Source: Cydia pomonella (Eukaryota; Arthropoda; Insecta; Lepidoptera; Tortricidae). From it: a stretch of 64,000 nucleotides of DNA. The DNA lies in contig NC_084713.1 of NCBI RefSeq assembly GCF_033807575.1, forward strand, positions 18,451,389 through 18,515,388, given 5' to 3'. The translations under genes were made by a program, and so were the position numbers. This document shows positions 11,099 through 22,215 of this stretch, piece after piece (the stretch's first letter is position 1; every line of letters begins with the position of its first letter). Below the pieces are notes generated by a model. The model searched no databases and had not been told where the DNA came from. It saw only the letters and a program-made list of their open reading frames with translations.

Positions 11099-11224
11099 CA
11101 GCAGTGGGAGAATAGTTCCATTTTTATCGCTTATCACTATACCTGTCACTTTCGTACTTACATACTTGTTAGAACGTGACAGGCATGGTGACAAATGATA
11201 AAGAGCCGACCATCTTAGCCCTGC
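11099..11224 (+). mobile_element. hairpin repeat G, full copy
   Basis: This 126-bp element has inverted arms of about 50 bp: TTATCACTATACCTGTCAC in the left arm pairs with GTGACAGGCATGGTGACAAA in the right arm. The centre reads CTTACATACTTGTTAGAA. Confidence 0.75.
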
Positions 11225-11437
11225 AGGAGTATTTTTTCCTCAATTATTAATATATTCTACATATCGTACAGATTAGGAACATAATAGGGACAAAATATGA
11301 ATGTTACGATGATACTTAATAGTGAGCCACTTAAGCTGTGAACGCAAAAGGGAAACATGGTCATACTTGCGTAACCCAAATATGGACCGAATGCAAAAAA
11401 AATTATGCGCTCAATTTTATTAAGTTGGTCTTCAATT

Positions 11438-11722
11438 AGAATAAATAAATAAATAAATAATAAATAAATATTTATAGGACATTATTACACAAATTGACTA
11501 AGTCCCACAGTAAGCTCAATAAGGCTTGTGTTGAGGGTACTTAGACAACGATATATATAATATATAAATATTTATAAATACTTAAATACATAGAAAACAC
11601 CCATGACTCAGGAACAAATATTCATGCTTATCACACGAACAAATGCCCTTACCAGGATTTGAACCCGGGACCAACAGCTTCGTAGGCAGGGTCACTACCC
11701 ACTAGGCCAAACCGGTCGTCAA
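11438..11722 (-). mobile_element. SINE family A, full length
   Basis: Read on the minus strand it runs GACGACCGGTTTGGCCTAGT (box A region), GGTCCCGGGTTCAAATCC (box B), TTGTTCCTGAGTCATGGG, a TATATAT-rich middle, TTGAGCTTACTGTGGGAC and an AATAAATATT-rich tail. It is one of the two most complete copies, with 60240-60518. Confidence 0.9.
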
Positions 11723-12942
11723 AGATATGCAATAAAGATATGAAACTTCAGCATAGTCTAAAATGGGGAGGGTTTGGGCAGCGCAACCTTCTAAGAGAGC
11801 TTACTTCTGCAAACATCCCCCTGCTTACTTCGCCAAGATTAGGAAAGATACCCAGTTCAGTGGTGTAGTACAACTTTTACAAATTAAAGGCGCCTATGGC
11901 TTCGCGGGTATCGTAACAAACTCTTGGAGTGGAGTCTATGACTGGTAGTCTGTGCCTTAAATATGTATTATAACCACATTTTACAAATACCTCCGAGTCC
12001 TCTAACGCTGCCTACCGCGCGGCGTGAGCAATCACTTTTTAAGTACCAACTTAAAACGCTGGTTATTTTTAATGCCCGCCTTTGGCCTCTTTTGTTTTCG
12101 TTAAGACTTGTTAATTCTTGTGACCGTCTCTTATTTTCTTTAAACTATTGTTTTAAACACGTTTCACTTATTGTACTTGGGTGGCTAGAACAGAAGTACA
12201 TGTTTTAATAATTAACTTGTTTTACAATGAATCCAATGGCTTCCGTAACAAGGGTCTTTATGGTTATGTTATAAAGAGGACTTAGAATGTCTGCGACTCG
12301 TATAGCCCAATCAATTTTTGAGACCTAAAGATTTCGTCTTTATATCAAAAACCGCAAAAATTATAAATGTTTATCAATATTTTATGTTTCAGAAAAGCGC
12401 TGAAACTCAAGACGTGCCGTGTCCGAACCTAGGTTAGGCAAAAAATCCTGCTTAAAAATCTCAAAAAGTTTTTTGATGTTTCGTACTCGACTGTTTCCTC
12501 CTCTAATATGAAATAATGAAATTATCTGTGTCGGACTGTTTTGATTTTTAGGCTAATTGATGTCAGTTTTGAATACCATGCTTCTCTTTGCGGCCTAGTA
12601 AATTAGGCCGTTGTTGCGAATATTTGAAGTGCACTAGCGTCTTAAGAAACAAAAATATAAAAAAAAGGTCCTATGTATGTGTTAAGTCTACAAGCCGCTT
12701 TACGCTACTATTGCCCAAGCATTGTAGTAAAGTAAGAGTAGACCACTTAATGGTGATGATGATGATGATAAATCATTTTAAAAATTAACCAAATCGTGTC
12801 TAATTTTTATATAAACACAATCTAACATCGCCAATATTTTACCAATCATGTTATCTCCTTTCAAATCTCGCGGTCGAGATGAGCAAAAAATCTGAATAGC
12901 TATTGATATGATACACTTTTTGCTCACACATATGTTTGTGAT
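11723..12942. other. no recognised feature
   Basis: A 61-codon open frame at 11763-11948 and an 81-codon frame at 11963-12208 lie here. Neither shows a motif I recognise. A short (TGATGA)n run lies at 12750-12768. Confidence 0.35.
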
Positions 12943-13222
12943 ATGATAGCTTCATTCGTTATATTCTTTATATGGGTTTTAACTCATTATTTTTCGCCAC
13001 GGGACACCAAGCCGTTGTGGTTATTCCCAACAAAAGAGGTTTTAAATTGTTTTAATGGAGTAGAATCTAAAAGTCATGGCGCTTTGTTGGTGAATCCATC
13101 CCTCGCACAACACCTGGTTTTGAATGAGATAGGTATCAACGCCATTGTAATTAAAACTATCAACCCACGTGATGATCATATTGTTCTTGTTGATGATACG
13201 TGTGTTGTTGCTGACCACAATG
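12943..13222 (+). CDS. putative first exon of an unidentified secreted or membrane protein
   Basis: The ATG at 12943 opens 93 codons. Residues 1-18 (MIASFVIFFIWVLTHYFS) form a strongly hydrophobic stretch that would serve as a signal peptide or anchor. The rest is soluble-looking mixed sequence with two cysteines, including KPLWLFPTKEVLNCFNGVES and HIVLVDDTCVVADHNG. The frame runs straight into G|GTAAGTAAT, a near-consensus splice donor, leaving one base of a split codon, and a stop follows at once if unspliced. Coding-like composition is preserved up to exactly that point, which is the main reason to regard it as an exon. I do not recognise the family and found no convincing phase-1-compatible next exon downstream. 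It could also be a chance frame. Confidence 0.4.
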
Positions 13223-14008
13223 GTAAGTAATTTAGGAGGTGAAGTGCGAAATAATGCTGTTTTGATTGCTCATTAGTTCTGTAGGTGTACATTTTAATAC
13301 TTACTCGCAAATAACAATCGCTTATTGGGAGCGTGCACGACTGTCACGCAACCTAGTGTCCGCAAGTCTAGGGGAAAACGTCAATTCACTACATCTTATA
13401 AAACTACTCCAAAACTAAAAACTACTGAACGGATTTTCATACGACTTTCATCTATCAATAGAGTGATTCTTGAGGAAGGCTTAAGTATATAACTTGTTAA
13501 GGTTTTGTGTAAATTGTTTGAAATATAACGATGTTGTCGGAAAAAATCATGCTGGCTAGGAGCTTTAATCGAAAACGCTGCCTAATCCGTTTGAGCTATA
13601 ACAACACAATGTATGGTGGGGTTGTTTCTCATTCATAGGTCTACAAAAAAGTCCGCGATGTTAAATGTCTATCTTTTAAGGATAACTTACTATACATATT
13701 CGTAACTTCTAGAAAAAGATCACGTAATACGTGGCATTTCCAAAGCTATTTACATGGATACATTATTAACAATTATCAAAATAAATACGTTAGTTATATT
13801 AAGCATTTCATACAGCTCCACCATGGTCCGTTACACTATACAATTTAAATGAATATTTCAGGAGTAATCGTAAATCAAAGTTTCATTTCGACCCATATAA
13901 TTGTACGGAATGTTAAAGACGCTATCCGCAGTTAGTTCAAATTTTTACCACCTTATGCTCTGGGATCGCTTTACTTACTCCCACCATGCACTTTGCACGG
14001 TCCCATCG
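13223..14008. other. possible intron after the putative exon
   Basis: It begins with GTAAGT. A 69-codon stop-free stretch follows a TTTCTCATTCATAG acceptor-like site (from 13639), but its frame does not join the upstream exon, so no second exon is called. Confidence 0.25.
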
Positions 14009-14165
14009 ACCGGTCTGGCCTAATGGATAGTGACCGTGCCTACGAAGCCGATGGTCCCGGGTTCAAAACCCGGTAAGGGCATTTATTTGTGTGATGAACA
14101 CAGATATTTGTTCCTGAGTCATGGGTGTTTTCTACATATATAAGTATATATTTATCTACTTACGT
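14009..14165 (+). mobile_element. SINE family A, 3'-truncated
   Basis: It carries the complete head, GACCGGTCTGGCCTAATGGA and GGTCCCGGGTTCAAAACC, and stops in the AT-rich middle after TTTTCTACATATAT. Confidence 0.85.
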
Positions 14166-14990
14166 TTGTATAACATCACCCATAGTACAAGCTTTGTCTA
14201 CCATTTTTTAAGAGCTTAACAAAGAAGAAATGTCTCTACATATATAAAGGGCAATGAGACTGTAGCAAGTACTTTTGATGCAAACTATACAGGGTGATCA
14301 ATCCAAAACGGTTAGTATGGAGAAGTCTTCTATGAATTAATAGCTAGAATAAATCCGTACACTGTGGGAAGAAGATGATAACTCGTCATATAAAATTTAA
14401 CAAATTTCAACCTTATGTAATTCTATTTTAAGTTAAATTTTCTTCAATTTTATATCTCAAGTTATCATACTTATTTCCGCTGTGTACCGAAATATACGAG
14501 TATATTAAAACTTCATTTGTTTACGACGGCAATACACAATTAGTAACAATTGGCATTGTGTAGTTATAGGTATAAGCCAACTACATCTGATTGTAGACTT
14601 TATTACACTTAAATGCTCGTTCATTTCAAAAGTACAAATTTAATGTCCAGACAGCAACTGTGGCTAATATGATCAAATTAAGCGTTATTAGTGGCACTGT
14701 CATTTAGAGAACCACTGTCCTTAATCACATTGGCTTGGTTTCAACTTAGCGACGCTTCGTAAAAGCGTTTACCGCAGAACGTTATAGACAAGGAGGTCGC
14801 TGTGCTATTTAAGTTGACATTAATTGCGGTAAAACTTGTACTATTCTTAAATGAAAGCTGGGATTGCTTAGAATCGTGTGAAATAAAACAACTTTATGAG
14901 ACAGCAATCGGTGTTGTCACTGAACAATGTAACGGTTATGGATTTGAAAAACAAGCAGTCGTTAGCTTACCAGCACTTTACTTCTGTACC

Positions 14991-14994
<4 letters not shown>
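14166..14994. other. no recognised feature
   Basis: AT-rich sequence without a supported gene or repeat. An open frame running into the CA microsatellite is not called. Confidence 0.4.

Positions 14995-15033
<39 letters not shown>
14995..15033. repeat. (CA)n microsatellite, 39 bp
   Basis: An uninterrupted CA dinucleotide run of about 19.5 units. Confidence 0.98.
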
Positions 15034-15036
<3 letters not shown>

Positions 15037-15331
15037 TAAAGACGGTAGGTAGGTACGTATATATATTATATCTAACCATACTTTGAGAGGTAATCTGTAA
15101 GTTCTACTACACAACTTTTAATATCGGTTCTAAGCACGAAAACACCAAAAAATATTCATACAAATTGTATGGCCTTGTGTTGTTTAAGAAGCAAAGTTAT
15201 ATAGAGTTTTCTTACGGAGTGAAGGTCGCTATAACTCACTCGGTATATAACTCGGTGGTACGGAATCTAAAAGGTTTAGAATAATGTTCCCTTCCCCCTT
15301 CTCTGCTCTACCACTGCGAGTACCCCCAGTG

Positions 15332-15578
15332 GGATTCAAGGAACCGTGCCGGGTGTGGTCCGCTCTTAATCGCTTAAGAACAGGAGTTGGCAACTGCGGC
15401 CACCACTGGTACAAATGGGGCTGGACAGCTCCTCCCCTACCTGTAACTGCGGGCACCCGGACCAGACCATCAACCACATATTCTGGAGTGCCCCCTTACT
15501 AGATACACAGGCCATGTAGACGATTTTAAGATCCTATCAGAAGAAGCAGTCGCGTACCTGGGAAGGGCGAAATTCTAA
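15332..15578 (+). pseudogene. LINE ORF2 C-terminus with broken zinc knuckle
   Basis: Three frames must be read in turn. The first gives RVWSALNRLRTGVGNCGHHW and YKWGW. After a shift near 15430 the second gives CNCGHPDQTINHIFWS. A further shift gives ECPLTRYTGHVDDFKILSEE and AVAYLGRAKF, with a stop at 15576-15578. LNRLRTGVG, then C-x-C-G, a histidine and CPLTRY is the C-terminal zinc-knuckle region of arthropod non-LTR retrotransposons, placed after the reverse transcriptase. Reverse transcriptase and endonuclease parts are absent and there are two frameshifts, so the copy is dead. The following 3' UTR runs to about 15650. Confidence 0.75.
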
Positions 15579-15650
15579 CTATAAGTTTATCTATGCAATC
15601 CCACTGGATTGCATGGATATATCACTACATACATATGCCATACGGTAAAT

Positions 15651-16424
15651 AAAATAAGAATAATGTTTTTTTATGAAACAGCTGTTTTCAGGGTTGGCCT
15701 CATAGAAAAGGCTGTTAGTGTAATATAAATATTCACCTGTATGGACAGACATTAAATAATCTTCTTATATTTTCTACCGATAATATAAAGTTCGAATCAA
15801 AGTGTTCATTTCACGTCGACACAGATATCTTCTTTTGAAACCGTCACAGTTGGCTAATCGTCACAAAACAAACACCGCTGATTAATTGCATGCAACCGCC
15901 AACAATTCGTTGAAAAATCAGTTCCTCTGGGATTTGAAAGTGCTCCAACGAAAACACACTTATTTCTGGAACATTCCCACGTGTCATCGGGACGAAGATC
16001 AACATTTGAATCCCAAATTTGAATATCAGATTTCAATGAGCACTGGCTGAACATCAAAATCACTTAAAGGAGTAACCAAGCGTCTGAATCTGCGATTTAA
16101 ATGATGTTTGCTCAAGTCTGAGACTAACTCAGAAAGACTCTGCATCATGAAGCACCAGAATAAGGCTGTAATTACATTTTCATAGAAATGTGATCATACA
16201 TATAGGAATCATTGAAAAATGATAAACCTATGATAGTGTAATACTTAGCAACAATTTTATTAAATTTGATAGTATATAATCATAATTGTAAGATTGCTGT
16301 CAAATAGGATCCCCTATAATTATACAATAGCCCAAGAAAATTAACCCGAATATGGACAATCAGGGTAAATAATTCGTGTAGTTTTGTAAATTAGTACAAT
16401 TATACGTTGTGGTGTCCAGATGAA
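15651..16424. other. no recognised feature
   Basis: Nothing beyond short unassigned open frames. Confidence 0.4.
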
Positions 16425-17075
16425 CATACTAAAAGTCCTCGAGGGTGGGGGTTGTGCTGACGGTGTAGGGGGGGAAAGGTTGAAGGTAATTTTTTTCAGA
16501 TTTTTGCTCATATCTCGAATATTGTTACGAATAGCATTATAATTACTTCGGATAGACGTTTTACCATATATTTTTTTACAAATTTGTTTATGTTTATTTT
16601 TATTCTACGACCAATACTTTAGTAGCTACAGAGTGTTTAAGTTAATAAAGAGACAAAAAATAGACGATTTAAGAAAACGTCGTTTTTTCGTAACTATTCA
16701 TCATAACTCAAAGTCGGGATGCTCAGTGTAGGATCCCGTAGTTACCCGTCCGTCAAAATTGACTTTTTGCAAAAACTCAAAAACGGCTAGACCGATCAGG
16801 TTCGCTATAGATTTCCTTTAAGGTCTTTACTAAGCTTTTCTTTCACGGTTTTTTTTTTTCATATTTTTGGACCCATTTTTCAGAAGTTAGGGGAAATAGA
16901 GGGGGTAACATATATTTTTTACTTTCTGAGCGATTATTTTCGAAAAAATTACGTTTATCAAAAAAGATTATTGAAGACCCGTATTAGGTTTGAAAGACCT
17001 ATCTAACGACATCCCACAGTTAAGGATTGACCCGAAAATAGAAATCCCCACTTTTCGTGTAGGGGAGCCACCCTT
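16425..17075. repeat. suspected dispersed lepidopteran repeat
   Basis: Sequence from GAGGGTGGGGGTTGTGCTGA to TTCGTGTAGGGGAGCCACCC resembles a repeat I associate with lepidopteran genomes (runs such as CGGCTAGACCGATCAGGTTC). No second copy is present in the window, so support rests on memory. Confidence 0.35.
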
Positions 17076-17082
17076 AAAAATA

Positions 17083-17317
17083 AAATATTAAAGGACATCC
17101 TTACACAAATTGACTAAGCCCTACAGTAAGCTCAAAAAGGCTTGTATTGGTACTCAGACAACGATATACATAATATACACATACATAGAAAACAACCAAG
17201 ACTTAGGAACAAATATCAGTGCTCATCACACAAATAAATGCCCTTACCGGGATTCGAACCCAGGACCATCGGCTTCATAAGCAGGGTCACTACCCACTAG
17301 GCCAGACCGGTCGTCAA
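17083..17317 (-). mobile_element. SINE family A, nearly complete
   Basis: On the minus strand: GACGACCGGTCTGGCCTAGT, box B GGTCCTGGGTTCGAATCC, TTGTTCCTAAGTCTTGG, and the 3' end TTGACTAAGCC read in reverse. The AT-rich middle is shorter than in the full-length copies. Confidence 0.9.
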
Positions 17318-17844
17318 TAACTATTTACATAATCTCGCCAGTATTGTATCGTTTATTTCTCGATTATATTCGCAAATGAATCGAGTAAATTGGTAATCCC
17401 AGATTCGTCTGCACTGGCGGAAAACGCGTTGAGTCTCATATTTTCTGGTCCCTGGAACTCAACAATGTTTATCCATGGATCTATAATATTTATTTAAAAA
17501 AAACTTCTGCATGTGTCAGTAATCTAAAATAAATTGAAATTAGGAGTTTCGCTCTAATTTTAAATTAATATGAGCCAGCGCCAATGCGTGATGAAAAGGT
17601 ACGAGTTCTTTCATATTTCATCCATTGTATAAGTGATCTTTCCCCAAGTGCACCGCACTGCGTCAATATTCATCTCAATTTGTACTGAGGTACGCTCCTG
17701 TCGAATTAAATCTGTTTGTCTTGTCTTCCCTTTCGCTTTTTAAAGCATGTTTAAGTTCCTTTTGTGACTGTGAAGTATAATTAGCTTACTTTATAAATAA
17801 AGTAGTGAAGCTGCAGTCAGATGGTTAAAGCCTTGATATAGTCA

Positions 17845-17965
17845 GGCCCTAGGGACATAACCTAAGTAAAGGTATCATAGATCATCTTGCTAGAAAGACG
17901 AACTTTATAATGCGAGCACACTCTACGCAGTATTTAGAATAAAACTGCGCCAATAGGTATACCAT
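17845..17965 (+). repeat. dispersed repeat H, copy 1
   Basis: GCCCTAGGGACATAACCTAA through GGTATCATAGATCATCTTGC and GCCAATAGGTATA is repeated at 18487-18610, about 640 bp downstream in the same orientation, with scattered differences. Confidence 0.8.
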
Positions 17966-18001
17966 AGTGTTCTCTATCATAGTTGTAAGTTAATAATAAT
18001 A

Positions 18002-18303
18002 ATAATTCAGCCTATATACGTCCCACTGCTGGGCACAGGCCTCCTCTCATGTGCGAGAGGGCTCGGGCTATAGTCCCCACGCTAGCCCACTGTGGATTGG
18101 GGACTTCACATACACCTTTGAATTTCTTCGCAGATGTATGCAGGTTTCCACACGATGTTTTCCTTCACCGAAAAGCTAGTGGTAAATATCAAATGATATT
18201 TCGTACATAAGTTCCGAAAATCTCATTAGTACGAGCCAGGATTTGAACCCGCGACCTCCGGATTGAAAGTCGGACGTCCTATCCACTCGGCCACCACCGC
18301 TAA
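18002..18303 (-). mobile_element. SINE family B variant, full length
   Basis: On the minus strand the head ends in GTCGCGGGTTCAAATCCTGG (box B), preceded by GTCCGACTTTCAATCCGGAG. The body has TTCGGTGAAGGAAAACATCG and, near the 3' end, AGGAGGCCTGTGCCCAGCAG, with a (TTA)n tail at the plus-strand left edge. A truncated copy is at 19764-19913. Confidence 0.85.
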
Positions 18304-18486
18304 AGTAAAAAAAGAAAGGCTAAAGTTAGTAAAGTAAGGGTTAGTAGGGTTAGGTTAGGTTGTAAGTTATGTGCTTAATTTAATTTTAGTTAATATTGTA
18401 TTGTATATCTATATAATTTTTTTGAGGGCTCAATTTTTCATAGGATATCATATACTTAATCCTTATTTACAAAAGGTCAAAACAGG

Positions 18487-18610
18487 CGCTAGGGACATAC
18501 CGTAAGTAAAGATATCATAGATCATCTTGCTAGAATGACAAACTACCTATATAATACAAGTACACTCTGGTCAGTAGATTTATATTAAGAATAAAACTTC
18601 GCCAATAGGT
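18487..18610 (+). repeat. dispersed repeat H, copy 2
   Basis: GCGCTAGGGACATACCGTAA through GATATCATAGATCATCTTGC parallels 17845-17965. A SINE lies between the copies. Confidence 0.8.
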
Positions 18611-18847
18611 ATATGTAATTTTTTTTGGGACTTAAGTTTCATAGGATTCCTGCATACTAAAAAATCGTGAGGAAATTTAACAAATGGCGACATGTCACTA
18701 TTTCGACAACACTAGTCGAACAAACTCTTTGATTAACACAGAACGAAAGCATTAATTGATATGTTAGTACTCGTATTGTTAGTATGTTTAAATACGAATT
18801 GCAGGGTGATTTTCAACCCTTAGGCATACTCTAAATAAATTAAAAAC

Positions 18848-19018
18848 CAAGTAAATAGAGTCAGACCAAGCTAAATCAACAGCGATTTTGATAGCACAGA
18901 TTGTGCAAGTGTTATATTAAACGTCATAATAATTTCATAGAAGTTTAACGTTTAATTTGACACTCGCACAGTCTGTGCTATCAAAATCGCTGCCGAGTTA
19001 GCTTGGTCTGTTTACTTG
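18848..19018. mobile_element. palindromic MITE, AGCGATTTTGATAGCACAGA family
   Basis: Left sequence AAGTAAATAGAG...GACCAAGCTAAATC...AGCGATTTTGATAGC is mirrored by its reverse complement at the right for about 60 bp, with only a short centre. A second copy is at 45569-45683. Confidence 0.85.
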
Positions 19019-19079
19019 TTTCCCCATCGTCTCGCAAAATGAATATTGCATCCCACATTAAAAGTTATTCCGAACCGAA

Positions 19080-19395
19080 TTCTTTCTTCCTAGCGTTGTC
19101 CCGGCATATTGCCACGGCTCAAGGGAGCCTGGGGTCCGCTTTGACAACTAATCCCAAGATTTGGCGTAGGCACTAGTTTTTACGAAAGCGACTGCCATCT
19201 GACCTTCCAACCCAGAGGGTAAAAATAGGCCTTGTTGGGATTAGTCCGCGTTTCCTCACAATGTTTTCCTTCACCGAAAAGCGACTGGTAAATATGAAAT
19301 AACATTTCGTGCATAAGTTCCGAAAAATCATTGGTACGAGCCGGGGTTTGAACCCGCTACCTCTGGATTGCAAGTTGCAAGCGCTTCCCCAACCG
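19080..19395 (-). mobile_element. SINE family B, nearly full length
   Basis: Contains CCTAGCGTTGTCCCGGCATA, ATCCCAAGATTTGGCGTAGG, TTTTCCTTCACCGAAAAGCG and the head GAGCCGGGGTTTGAACCCGC (box B in reverse). It shares the 4128-4440 body. Confidence 0.85.
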
Positions 19396-19763
19396 AACCG
19401 AACCGAATGAATATGATAATCACCTCGCAGATGGTTCAAGGTTGAAACATAACCTATATTTATTAGTTATCATACAAATAAATCCATATAAGGAAAAAAG
19501 TCAATAAAAATCCGAACTCACCATGATAACATAAGCGCAGTATCCAATCTTTCTGTCACTACAAAGTCCCGCCTATCAAAGAAAGCGGCTTACCTGACTG
19601 GAGGCAATTTCGCCGTCCACTGGTTCACAGCGACGGTACAGTAAGCCCGACCTGAGGCTTTGTGAGCTAATACTGTTGCCGAGTATGTAAGACTTTTACG
19701 AGACATGTTGGAGTCTATGAGGTTTTGTTTGGATTTTTTTAAATTATATAATTTAAAAAAAAA

Positions 19764-19913
19764 TTCAGCCTAGATACGTCCCACTGCTGGGCACAGGCCT
19801 CCTCTCATGCGCGAGAGGGCTCGGGCTATAGTCCCCACGCTAGCCCAATGCGGATTGGGGACTTCACATACACCTTTGAATTTCTTCGCAGATGTATGCA
19901 GGTTTCCTCACAT
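19764..19913 (-). mobile_element. SINE family B variant, head missing
   Basis: ATTCAGCCTAGATACGTCCC through TTCGCAGATGTATGCAGGTT matches the 3' half of 18002-18303 closely. The head is lost at 19913, where a short ATCATCATGATGATGG palindrome begins. Confidence 0.85.
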
Positions 19914-20169
19914 GTTTTTTACATCATCATCATGATGATGGTTTTTTTACATGTGAATAGAATTTTTTTGAACACAAAATCTGTGTGTGATAGTATTTTA
20001 TTACAAAAATCTGGCAATAAACCTGCCGAGTGGCACTTGAGAGTTCGAGCAAGAGCGAGTCCGTTTAGAAATTCATGCCAAATATAATCAAATAGTACCG
20101 ACCGTGGTCTCCTCTAAAAAAATCATTATACTTAAATGTTAGAAAAATATACAAAAAACGATCTCACAG

Positions 20170-20220
20170 GACAGCTTTTAGGGTCCCATTTTACCCTTTG
20201 GGTACGGAACCCTAAAAACG
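20170..20220 (-). repeat. GGGTTCCGT-type fragment
   Basis: Reverse complement reads AGGGTTCCGTACCCAAAGGG and AAATGGGACCCTAAA, matching the start of the family. The rest is absent. Confidence 0.7.
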
Positions 20221-20849
20221 CAAGTTTAATAGTGTAAATTTTTATGGCACAGTTGCACTTAGTATAGTATACTACTAATTGGTACAAGTCCAATTTAATT
20301 CAAAGGTGTAAACAAAAAATCCAAAACACATCCAAACACGCTTATCAAACAAATCCAAATTGGCGATCAACGGTACTAAGAGAAAGTTAAACGCACACAT
20401 CAAATGTGTAATCTAAAATCAGTAGCAGATTAAATAGAACATCTTACAAACCTGTCTGCGGTTGTAAGAGGGCGCTACTATCTACGCATGATATCAAACA
20501 ACATATAACACTTCTTATGACATTGGTAGTTCCTATTTTCGACACTGATGTCGAGTAACAGTAATATCGCCCACGCTATCGAATCAGATTAAAGCCGGCC
20601 GAATCAGAAAAGGAATGAGAATCTGACGTGGGAAAAACAAACATGCTTGGATGGCAAATAGATGTCGAATGGGCATAGCGGGACTGCTGTCTAGAAAATT
20701 CATGCGAATATTCTTGTCAGAATCATAGGATTCACTTTGATATGAGTCAGTTTGTGATATTAGCTACTGAATATTAATTTAATCTGTTATCTTAGGTACT
20801 AGTTCTATTTTTTCGGTAAACGGAATAAATTTTTGGAATTTGAGGTAAT

Positions 20850-21076
20850 TAGAGTTCCGTAGCAAAAGGGTAAACGAGACGCTATTACTAAGAATCCGTT
20901 GTCCGTCCGTCCGTCTGTCCGTCTGACACCAGGCTGTATCTTATGAACCGTGATTGCTAGAAAGTTGAAAGTTTCACAGATGATGTATTTTGGTTGCCGC
21001 TATAACAACAAATACGAAAAAATACGGAACCCTCGGTGGGCGAGTCGCGTGTCGACTGGCACATGTCCGTTTTTTG
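20850..21076 (+). mobile_element. GGGTTCCGT-type element, short full copy
   Basis: It starts AGTTCCGTAGCAAAAGGGTA and contains GTCCGTCCGTCCGTCTGTCC, ATGAACCGTGATTGCTAGAA and TTGCCGCTATAACAACAAAT, then GGAACCCTCGGTGGGCGAGT near the 3' end. No coding frame. Confidence 0.8.
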
Positions 21077-21716
21077 AAACAGGAGTGTACATGGTGTTGT
21101 AATTGACAGTCAATATTATCTGTCGTTAATATATGAAAACGTCAAATAATAAAAATGAATATCACAGCTCCCTTCTATTTTTTTTACAAATATAGAGATT
21201 TTATACAATTCTGACAAAAATGAACAACCGAAAATAGGCGGAAGAAAAATCTGAAAGTTATTTTTTTCCAATTTTTGCATACTTGCCAAAAATATTTAAT
21301 GGATAACCCCTATCAATTTCACCTTTCTCATCTCATATCGTATACCTACATAATATACCATAATTTTATTTAAACAAGTTTAACATACTTTTGATATTCT
21401 TTTTTTTTTCATGTGATTCCCCATTAGAGACTTAGGTACCGCAGTATTTTCACTTGTTACGCTCTAGAGCGGCGTAACTAGAACTACACTCTTTATTTAC
21501 GTCCGCAAATTGGTCATCCAATTCAGCTTCCTAATGAATCTCCATTGCAATCCCAAAGCTAGATTGTGGCTGACGAACGTCAAAAGACGTGTGATTAGGA
21601 CAGACGAAACCTCATAGAGGCGGGCGTGATTCGGTTTCCGGGTGCCTTTGGTCGTTTTTAGGATTCCGTGAATATAGAATGACCGACGGTTATTTGTTCC
21701 AAAAATAAAATAAATT
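21077..21716. other. no recognised feature
   Basis: AT-rich sequence with no supported element. Confidence 0.4.
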
Positions 21717-21807
21717 ATAAATCAATATGAAAGGATTGTATTACACAAATTTACTAAGTCTCACAGTACGCTCAATAAGGCTTGTGTTGTGGGTACTTAG
21801 ACAAAGA
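21717..21807 (-). mobile_element. SINE family A, 3' fragment
   Basis: ACACAAATTTACTAAGTCTC, CTCAATAAGGCTTGTGTTGT and GGGTACTTAGACAAAGATA match the 3' part in reverse. It ends exactly where the palindromic MITE starts. Confidence 0.8.
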
Positions 21808-22075
21808 TATACAGTATGTATCTGAACGTAAAACAATTACTTAAACCCGTTAATGTTAAGGTCATACTGAGCAACGTTTACTATGGGACCAACCCTAAAA
21901 TCACGAAAAAAATTTTGACTGTTTCATACATTTTGCTAGTCTGATATTAAAATGTCCTATGAGAGAGTCAATATTTTTTTCGCGATTTTAGGGTTGGACC
22001 GATAGTAAACGTTGCTCAGTATAAACAGTTACGGGTTTGAGTAATTATTTTTCGTTCAAATACATACTGTATACA
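21808..22075. mobile_element. composite 268-bp palindrome: outer MITE with an inner core
   Basis: The outer arms TATACAGTATGTATCTGAAC and AATTACTTAAACCCG (21808-21863) are mirrored at 22022-22075. Inside, the core arms ACTGAGCAACGTTTACTATG and GGACCAACCCTAAAATC (from 21865) are mirrored up to 22021. The core is the family also found at 3698-3849. No frame. Confidence 0.85.
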
Positions 22076-22215
22076 ATACAAATCCTCTTTATTGCACAAC
22101 CTCAGAAGAAATGTACATGGAAACACATATAATACACGAAGATAGAGGTAAACAACAGGCGGCCTTATCGCTACAGAGCGATCTCTCCCAGACAACCATT
22201 AGGTAGTGGAGAAAT
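22072..22215 (-). repeat. LINE-type 3' tail, minus strand
   Basis: ACAATACAAATCCTCTTTAT, TGCACAACCTCAGAAGAAA and AACAACAGGCGGCCTTATCG match the tail family of 3538-3645 and extend it inward. Confidence 0.65.

Noticed and set aside
13639..13848. Second exon for the putative gene at 12943
   Set aside because: The acceptor-like site does not keep the frame with the phase-1 donor.
14802..15086. 94-codon frame crossing the CA microsatellite
   Set aside because: Kept open by the (CA)n run; no ATG start and no motif.
18340..18362. GGGTTAGGTTAGGTTG resembling the insect TTAGG telomere repeat
   Set aside because: Only about three imperfect units; interstitial simple sequence explains it.
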